From Mycobacterium sp. (lineage in GTDB: Bacteria > Actinomycetota > Actinomycetes > Mycobacteriales > Mycobacteriaceae), in the NCBI GenBank assembly GCA_029256565.1, contig JAQSXQ010000003.1, forward strand, positions 1 through 25,024: a DNA stretch of 25,024 bases, in the 5' to 3' direction. Position numbers and translations under genes: made by a program. How positions within the stretch are numbered: position 1 is the stretch's first letter; every line of letters begins with the position of its first letter. Shown here piece after piece: positions 20,653 to 25,024 of the stretch. Under the pieces are notes generated by a model, which saw only the letters and a program-made list of their open reading frames with translations, ran no database searches and was not told where the DNA came from.

Positions 20653-20709
20653 AGTTATCTGTACCTGGGGGTTGCACTCAATATATCTGTGTACCCCGGT
20701 GACATTCAA
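20653..20709 (-). promoter_or_regulatory. desA1 promoter with repeated operator-like elements
   Basis: On the reverse strand TTGAAT (20709-20704), an 18-bp spacer and TATATT (20685-20680) form a strong promoter, giving a leader of about 60 nt. GGTACACAGATA overlaps the spacer and -10, and AGGTACAGATAA recurs about 30 bp downstream. These look like paired binding sites for a repressor. A TetR-type regulator (MadR) of desaturase genes is known in mycobacteria, but I cannot confirm its motif here. Confidence 0.5.
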
Positions 20710-20770
20710 GCGCCGTGACCCGAGTGTGACGGGTGTTGCACGGCTGACACCCAAACCTCGCCGTGGGCGG

Positions 20771-20776
20771 TACGAT
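20771..20776 (+). promoter_or_regulatory. -10 element of the first secreted paralogue
   Basis: GGTACGATCC contains TACGAT, a TANNNT box about 70 bp before the GTG. The second paralogue has the similar GGTACTATCC at a similar place, so promoter and gene were probably duplicated together. Confidence 0.4.
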
Positions 20777-20844
20777 CCGTGGCAGACGAACCCCGTCCAG
20801 CAAAACCCCCGCCGGCCCAGGCGTGACGAAAGGTCCCGACCGAC

Positions 20845-21309
20845 GTGAAGAATCTCTTGGTCCTCGGTACCGGCGCCTTCGCGGCGGCGGCCATTTCTGT
20901 GGGGTTGCTGGGCGCTGGTGTGGCCAGTGCTGACGATGCCGTCGTCGGTCAGACGTTTGCCGACGCCAAGGCCGCGCTGAGCCAGCAGGGCATGAGCGCT
21001 CAGGTCGCGACCACGGTCGGAGACCGCAAGGACTGGAACGAGTGCATCGTGACGAGCGCCACGCCGGCCTCGAGCATCGACGGCTTCGGTGAGTCCAAGG
21101 GTGGCGTCATGAACGTCAACCTCAATTGCTACGCAAAGTACGGAACCGCGCTGTGGCCGGGCTACTCCCTGCAGAGTCCCACCGGCCGGAAGATGTACGA
21201 GGCCGACCTCGCAGCAAAGGAGCAGCGCGAGGCTCAGCAGGCGGCCGCGCAGCAGCAGGCCGAGGCGGCAGAACTCGCTGGCGAAGATGCTCAGGTGGCC
21301 GGCGAGTAA
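20845..21309 (+). CDS. Secreted protein with PASTA-like domain, copy 1
   Basis: A 154-residue exported protein. The signal peptide (VKNLLVLGTGAFAAAAISVG and GLLGAGVASA) is followed by a short domain, VVGQTFADAKAALSQQGM ... DWNECIVTSA ... NVNLNC. Its layout (V-G-x-x-x-x-D-A-x-x-x-L-x-x-x-G) resembles a PASTA repeat, with two cysteines at 67 and 95 that could form a disulfide. The C-terminal 40 residues are Ala/Gln/Glu-rich and probably helical. Function is unknown; a cell-envelope role is an inference. GTG start, with GAAAGG 12 nt upstream. It has a tandem paralogue 120 bp downstream. Confidence 0.82.
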   Translation: MKNLLVLGTGAFAAAAISVGLLGAGVASADDAVVGQTFADAKAALSQQGMSAQVATTVGDRKDWNECIVTSATPASSIDGFGESKGGVMNVNLNCYAKYGTALWPGYSLQSPTGRKMYEADLAAKEQREAQQAAAQQQAEAAELAGEDAQVAGE

Positions 21310-21326
21310 CCCTCGGGTAAACGCTG

Positions 21327-21346
21327 CTGAGGGCCCTATTCCTCAG
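21327..21346 (+). terminator. Short hairpin between the secreted paralogues
   Basis: CTGAGG and CCTCAG form a 6-bp stem around an 8-nt loop 18 bp after the first paralogue's stop. TTGT follows. Termination is plausible but weak. Confidence 0.35.
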
Positions 21347-21382
21347 TTGTCGACTGGTCGTGCGCACCCGTCTCGGCGGAGG

Positions 21383-21388
21383 TACTAT
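21383..21388 (+). promoter_or_regulatory. -10 element of the second secreted paralogue
   Basis: TACTAT within GGTACTATCC, 42 bp before the GTG. It parallels the TACGAT of the first copy. Confidence 0.4.
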
Positions 21389-21429
21389 CCCCGCGGGCGG
21401 GCAAGTTTTCGACTGCAGATAGGGCACAC

Positions 21430-21879
21430 GTGAAGAAGCTCATCGTTATTGGTTCGGGCGCGATTAGCGCGTTCGCGATCTCGGCGGTGCTCGGCACCGG
21501 TGTCGCAGCCGCCGACGACTACGCGGGTCAGTCCTACGCCGACGCGTCGTCCGCAGCGAGCGACGAGGGTCTGTCGGTCGTCGTGGCTAGCCGCGTGGGT
21601 GACAAGGTCAGTGAAGACGAATGCCTCGTCGTGCGTTCGCAGGACGCGCCGTTCACCAGCGCGATCGACGGTGCGACCGTCGACGACACCGTGCAGTTCT
21701 ACTTGAACTGCAACGCTGGCGTGGCGTCCGCGACCTCGCCCGGTAACTCGATGGCGAGCGCCGTGGGTCGCGAGACCAGGGCCGCCGAATTGGAGGCCGA
21801 GGCAGCGCAGAACGAGGAAGACGAGTTGGCGGCGGCAGGCGAGACGCCCGGCGCAACCATCTCGCTTCCCGAGGGCTGA
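21430..21879 (+). CDS. Secreted protein with PASTA-like domain, copy 2
   Basis: A 149-residue paralogue of the preceding gene. The signal peptide is VKKLIVIGSGAISAFAISAV and LGTGVAAA. The mature domain has YAGQSYADASSAASDEGLSV ... DECLVVRS ... YLNCN, again with two cysteines (65 and 94) spaced as in copy 1. The tail is Ala/Glu-rich and ends ATISLPEG instead of the Gln-rich end of copy 1. Conserved are the signal region, the V/Y-x-G-Q-x-x-A-D-A motif and the cysteines; the tails diverge, so the duplication is not recent. It converges with the TetR gene, 4 bp apart. Confidence 0.82.
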   Translation: MKKLIVIGSGAISAFAISAVLGTGVAAADDYAGQSYADASSAASDEGLSVVVASRVGDKVSEDECLVVRSQDAPFTSAIDGATVDDTVQFYLNCNAGVASATSPGNSMASAVGRETRAAELEAEAAQNEEDELAAAGETPGATISLPEG

Positions 21880-21883
21880 CCCT

Positions 21884-22468
21884 CTAGGCGCTCGACGCCC
21901 GGCTGAGCAGCATGTCGACGCAGTAGTCGATGAACTGCTCCCGGGTCGTCGAAAGCCTGCCGTTGAGGTAGGCGGTGAAGAGCGCCGTCAGGGCGCCCAC
22001 CAGGCCGGTCGCGACCATGGCCTGAATTCCCGGGTCGGTGATGCGGGTCAGCTTGTGCTGCAGTAGATCGATGAACGTCGGCATCCACTCCGCGCCGGAT
22101 CGCGCGAGCACGGGTTCGCGCTCGGGTGCGATCAGCAGGACGCGGCCGCGCGCCGGATCGTCGACCATCAGCGTCACGAACCGTTCGACGGCGTCGCGCG
22201 GCGTGGTCGACGACGTGAGGGCCGACATGGCCGTGCTGCACACGTCGTCGTAGACCGCGCGGACGAATTCGTCGCGGTCGCCGAAGCTCTCGTAGAAGTA
22301 GCGCTCGGTCAGGCCGGCTTCCTTGCAGACCGCCCGGACGGTCAGTGCGGGACCGGCCGCGCCGCCGAGTAGCGCGACGCCTGCCGCCACGAGTTTGTCG
22401 CGACGCAGCGCCTGGCGGTCCCGTAGGGGTACACCAGACCATTGGCTACGCCGTTGACCGGACGTCAC
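21884..22468 (-). CDS. TetR-family transcriptional regulator
   Basis: A 194-residue regulator at the position of Rv0825c. The N-terminal helix-turn-helix is LRRDKLVAAGVALLGG ... LTVRAVCKEAGLTERYFYES (about 21-62), typical of TetR. The C-terminal ligand domain is helical and ends YCVDMLLSRASSA. GTG (22468-22466) is chosen because AGGAGG lies 3 nt upstream; longer in-frame starts would run into the divergent promoter region. It is divergent from the DUF2236 gene, its likely target. The inducer is unknown. Confidence 0.87.
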   Translation of the reverse strand: MTSGQRRSQWSGVPLRDRQALRRDKLVAAGVALLGGAAGPALTVRAVCKEAGLTERYFYESFGDRDEFVRAVYDDVCSTAMSALTSSTTPRDAVERFVTLMVDDPARGRVLLIAPEREPVLARSGAEWMPTFIDLLQHKLTRITDPGIQAMVATGLVGALTALFTAYLNGRLSTTREQFIDYCVDMLLSRASSA

Positions 22469-22539
22469 ATCCCTCCTAAGCTCGTGGATGACAACGCTTG
22501 TAGTCAGAGTGTCCGTCTGAGTTCCAGGAGATGCCGCCA

Positions 22540-23544
22540 GTGACACAAGATACGTCCCCGTCGTGCCCGGTCACCAGCGCAGCCGACCTCGCCGTCGGTT
22601 GCCCCGTCGCCCCGGGTGGGTACGACGCCCCGCCGGCACCGCTGGGACCCGACTCGCTGACGTGGAAGTACTTCGGCGACTGGCGGGGCCTGCTGCAGGG
22701 TCCGTGGGCCGGCTCGATGCAGAACATGCACCCCCAGCTCGGCGCAGCCGTCGAGGAGCACTCCACGTTCTTCATCGAGCGCTGGCAGCGTCTGCTGCGG
22801 TCGCTGTATCCGATCGGCGGCGTGGTCTTCGACGGCGACCGGTCGCCGCGCACCGGTGCCGAGGTCCGCGACTATCACGTCGACATCAAGGGCGTCGACG
22901 CCCAGGGGCGGCGCTATCACGCACTGAACCCGGACGTCTTCTACTGGGCGCACTCGACGTTCTTCGTCGGCACGCTGATCGTCGCCGAACGCTTCTGCGG
23001 CGGCCTCACCGAGGCACAGAAGCGGCAGCTGTTCGAGGAGCACAAGACCTGGTACGCCATGTACGGCATGAGCACGCGGCCGGTCCCGGAGACCTGGGAG
23101 GAGTTTCAGGTCTACTGGGATCACATGTGCCGCAACGTCTTGGAGAACAACTACGCGGCGCGGGCGGTCCTCGACCTCAGCGAGTTGCCCAAGCCGCCGT
23201 TCGCGGACAAGCTGCCCGACTGGATGTGGAAGCTGCAGCGGCCGCTGGTCGCGCGGTTCTTCGTCTGGTTCACCGTCGGGCTCTACGACCCGCCCGTGCG
23301 CGAGCTGATGGGCTACGAGTGGACCGCGCGCGACGAGTGGCTGCACCGCCGCCTCGGCAACGCGGTGGGCCGGGTGTTCGCGCTACTGCCCGAGCGGGTC
23401 CGCATGCATCCGCGTGCGCGCGCGGGCTGGGACCGCGCCAACGGGCGCCTCCCGGCTGATGCGCCGCCCCCGGAAACCCCGGCGCGCAATTTGCCGCCGC
23501 TCGAGGAGCGCGGCAACCCGATGCACTACTGCCCGAACGTCTGA
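22540..23544 (+). CDS. DUF2236 (MpaB/latex-oxygenase-like) protein
   Basis: A 334-residue DUF2236 family protein corresponding to Rv0826. The family includes rubber (latex) oxygenase and mycophenolic-acid MpaB, b-type haem oxygenases that cleave isoprenoid double bonds. The conserved NPDVFYWAHSTFFVG segment carries the histidine expected to bind haem, and GVVFDGDRSPRTG is the upstream basic motif. There is no signal peptide. The substrate in mycobacteria is unknown. GTG at 22540 with AGGAG 9 nt upstream is preferred; the ATG at 22531 directly abuts the Shine-Dalgarno. The divergent TetR gene probably regulates it. Confidence 0.87.
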   Translation: MTQDTSPSCPVTSAADLAVGCPVAPGGYDAPPAPLGPDSLTWKYFGDWRGLLQGPWAGSMQNMHPQLGAAVEEHSTFFIERWQRLLRSLYPIGGVVFDGDRSPRTGAEVRDYHVDIKGVDAQGRRYHALNPDVFYWAHSTFFVGTLIVAERFCGGLTEAQKRQLFEEHKTWYAMYGMSTRPVPETWEEFQVYWDHMCRNVLENNYAARAVLDLSELPKPPFADKLPDWMWKLQRPLVARFFVWFTVGLYDPPVRELMGYEWTARDEWLHRRLGNAVGRVFALLPERVRMHPRARAGWDRANGRLPADAPPPETPARNLPPLEERGNPMHYCPNV

Positions 23545-23569
23545 CGGAAGGGCCCGTCGCGTCTGCCGC

Positions 23570-23575
23570 TACCGT
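23570..23575 (+). promoter_or_regulatory. Leaderless -10 element of the kinase gene
   Basis: TACCGT, 7 nt, ATG, with no Shine-Dalgarno. The kinase is therefore probably transcribed independently of the DUF2236 gene that ends 38 bp upstream. Confidence 0.5.
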
Positions 23576-23582
23576 GTAGCCG

Positions 23583-24743
23583 ATGACGAGCCCTGAACTC
23601 ATCGGGGGACGGTACGAACTGCGCGGCGTCCTCGGCCGTGGCGGCATGGCCGAGGTGCACTCGGCCTGGGACGTCCGGCTCAACCGGCCCGTGGCCGTCA
23701 AGCTGCTGCACCCCTCGCTGCTAGGCGACCCGGACTCCCGGACGCGCTTCGAGTTCGAGGCGAGGGCAGCCGCCGGACTGGCCCACCCCAACATCGTCGT
23801 CGTGCACGACAGCGGCGAACAACCACCGCACGGGGTGCCCTTCCTGGTCATGGAGCAACTGCCCGGGGCGTCGCTGGCCGACGAGATCGCCAGGGGGCCG
23901 TTGCCCGTGCCGCGGGTACGCAGCGTGCTGGCCGACGTCCTCGCGGGCTTGGGTGCGGCGCATGCGGCAGGCATCCTGCACCGCGACGTGAAACCCGCCA
24001 ACGTGCTGTTCGCCGAGACGGGCCAGGCCAAGCTCGCCGACTTCGGCATCGCGAAGTCGGGCGGCACCAGCCTGACCCGCGCCGGCCAGATCTTCGGCAC
24101 CATGGCATATCTGAGCCCCGAGCGGATCGCAGGCAGGCCCGCCACGCCCGCCGACGACCTCTATGCCGTCGGCGCCATGGGTTACGAGGCGCTGACCGGC
24201 GTCATGCCGTTCCCGCAGAGCGAGCCGGCTGCCCTGGTGCGGGCGATCGCCGCGCACGACGTGGTCCCGCTGCAGACGGTGCGGCCTGACGTCGACGCCG
24301 GACTGGCCACGGTCATCGAGCGCGCGATGGCGCCCGATCCGTCGCACCGATTCTCGAGCGCGGCGGAGATGCGGGCCGCGCTGCTCTCGGTACGGCCGGC
24401 CACGCGCGTGATGACCGCCCCGCCGCTGCCGATGACGACCGGCGCCGTACTGCCACCGCCGCCACCGGACCGCAGGCGGCGCGTGCTGGCCGGCGTGGCC
24501 GCCGCTGCTGCCGTGCTGCTGGCGCTGGTGTTCGTGATCGTCGAGGCGACGCGGTCATCGCCCGCCACCCCGAGCCCTGCCGCGACCACGACGCCGACCA
24601 CCACCACGTCGAGTACGACGACGACCACCACGACGCCGCTGACGACGTCGTCGCTCGCGCCGGCGCCGATTCCGACCGAGGGGCGCGGGCGCGAGGGGAA
24701 CGGAAACGACAAGCCGAAGAAGCCCAAGGGCGACGACGATTGA
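23583..24743 (+). CDS. Membrane Ser/Thr protein kinase (PknB-like)
   Basis: A 386-residue eukaryotic-type kinase. The catalytic domain (10-270) has a Gly-loop GRGGMAEV (18-25), the ATP-binding Lys40 in VAVK, the catalytic loop HRDVKPANV (Asp135), DFG at 153-155, and SPE (178-180) in place of APE. The activation loop GGTSLTRAGQIFGT contains Thr/Ser residues for autophosphorylation. A Pro-rich juxtamembrane region leads to one membrane span (about 301-321). The short extracellular tail is a Thr/Ser-Pro run followed by a basic-acidic end, with no PASTA or other sensor domain. TACCGT (23570-23575) ends 7 nt before the ATG, indicating a leaderless mRNA. Confidence 0.93.
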   Translation: MTSPELIGGRYELRGVLGRGGMAEVHSAWDVRLNRPVAVKLLHPSLLGDPDSRTRFEFEARAAAGLAHPNIVVVHDSGEQPPHGVPFLVMEQLPGASLADEIARGPLPVPRVRSVLADVLAGLGAAHAAGILHRDVKPANVLFAETGQAKLADFGIAKSGGTSLTRAGQIFGTMAYLSPERIAGRPATPADDLYAVGAMGYEALTGVMPFPQSEPAALVRAIAAHDVVPLQTVRPDVDAGLATVIERAMAPDPSHRFSSAAEMRAALLSVRPATRVMTAPPLPMTTGAVLPPPPPDRRRRVLAGVAAAAAVLLALVFVIVEATRSSPATPSPAATTTPTTTTSSTTTTTTTPLTTSSLAPAPIPTEGRGREGNGNDKPKKPKGDDD

Positions 24744-24759
24744 GCGAATTTCGGCGAGG

Positions 24760-24832
24760 TGCCCCCACCAGGGCTCGAACCTGGGACCTGCGGATTAAAA
24801 GTCCGTAGCTCTACCAACTGAGCTATAGGGGC
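24760..24832 (-). tRNA. tRNA-Lys (anticodon UUU)
   Basis: The reverse strand folds as a 73-nt tRNA. The acceptor GCCCCTA pairs with TGGGGGC and the discriminator is A. The D-arm is GCTC-AGTTGGTA-GAGC, the anticodon loop CTTTTAA gives UUU for lysine, and the T-arm is CCAGG-TTCGAGC-CCTGG. CCA is not fully encoded (ACC then T). The outermost anticodon-stem pair is an A-C mismatch (27-43). A TATCCT -10 (24847-24842) lies 9 nt upstream, so it is probably transcribed alone. Confidence 0.96.
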
Positions 24833-24862
24833 GCGGAAGTCAGGATACTGGGCCACCCTCGT

Positions 24863-24892
24863 TTGAGGATTTGGGTGTCGATCCCCTAAGCT
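24863..24892 (+). promoter_or_regulatory. Promoter of tRNA-Glu
   Basis: TTGAGG (24863-24868), 18 bp, TAAGCT (24887-24892). The precursor would start near 24899 and begin with a small hairpin, CTCCC/GGGAG (24900-24923), before the tRNA. Confidence 0.5.
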
Positions 24893-24946
24893 ATCGAAGC
24901 TCCCAGCGTTCCGGCGCCGGGAGTACCCCGAAGAGATTCGGCTTTG

Positions 24947-25019
24947 GCCCCCATCGTTTAGCGGCCTAGGACGCCGCCCTTTCACGGCGGTAGCACGGGT
25001 TCGAATCCCGTTGGGGGTA
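24947..25019 (+). tRNA. tRNA-Glu (anticodon UUC)
   Basis: A 73-nt tRNA lying just inside the right end of the window. The acceptor GCCCCCA pairs with TGGGGGT (G1-U72 wobble) and the discriminator is A. The anticodon stem CCGCC/GGCGG encloses the loop CTTTCAC, giving UUC for glutamate. The T-arm is ACGGG-TTCGAAT-CCCGT. CCA is not encoded. In mycobacteria this gene often heads a Glu-Asp-Phe tRNA cluster, which would continue past the window. Confidence 0.96.
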
Positions 25020-25024
25020 CGACG

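Noticed and set aside
24583..24660. ACG/ACC-rich microsatellite
   Set aside because: It is explained by the Thr/Ser-rich extracellular tail of the kinase.
24760..25019. tRNA genes as attachment site of an integrated element
   Set aside because: No integrase gene and no repeat of a tRNA 3' end is present in the window.

Overview
The window is high-GC chromosomal DNA of a mycobacterium, most likely a fast-growing Mycolicibacterium-type species. From memory, the gene order follows the M. tuberculosis block Rv0810c to Rv0826: DUF3073, YgfZ, a PabC-like enzyme, an FABP-like protein, SseC, CysA2, ThiX, LmeA, GlnR, MshD, PhoT/PstB, PhoY/PhoU, CpsA, Dus, DesA1, a TetR regulator and a DUF2236 protein. 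Extra genes are inserted: a secreted lipase, a small lipoprotein, pstS-pstC-pstA, a MarR/oxidoreductase pair, two secreted paralogues and a Ser/Thr kinase. Many genes have a TANNNT -10 box 6-8 nt before the start codon, the geometry of mycobacterial leaderless transcripts.

1-4.7 kb: DUF3073 (cut by the window edge), ygfZ and the divergent pabC-like gene, which appears to have lost about 45 internal codons in frame. Next comes a compact unit with a promoter, a very strong Shine-Dalgarno sequence, a 42-codon ORF and a hairpin. It is followed by a secreted lipase and a reverse-strand chain of three overlapping small genes (32-aa membrane protein, FABP-like protein, TTG-start lipoprotein).

4.7-7.8 kb: a reverse-strand sulfur and redox operon. 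A leaderless polycysteine leader peptide precedes a DUF4395 membrane protein, the sulfurtransferase CysA and SseC. Upstream lie thiX and lmeA, joined by an 11-codon mini-ORF.

7.8-13.8 kb: glnR and mshD overlap. A PHO box then precedes pstSCAB, the high-affinity phosphate importer. A second 11-codon mini-ORF, closely similar to the lmeA-thiX one, bridges pstC and pstA.

13.8-20.6 kb: an NADPH:quinone-type oxidoreductase and a divergent MarR regulator share a palindromic intergenic region. phoU has its own PHO-box-like array. cpsA (LCP cell-wall ligase), dus and desA1 follow on the reverse strand.

20.8-25.0 kb: two tandem secreted paralogues, a TetR regulator divergent from a DUF2236 oxygenase-family gene, a membrane Ser/Thr kinase, and divergent tRNA-Lys(UUU) and tRNA-Glu(UUC).

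No insertion sequence, prophage, CRISPR array or origin was seen. The least explained signals are the repeated 11-codon linker and the autonomous 42-codon ORF unit.
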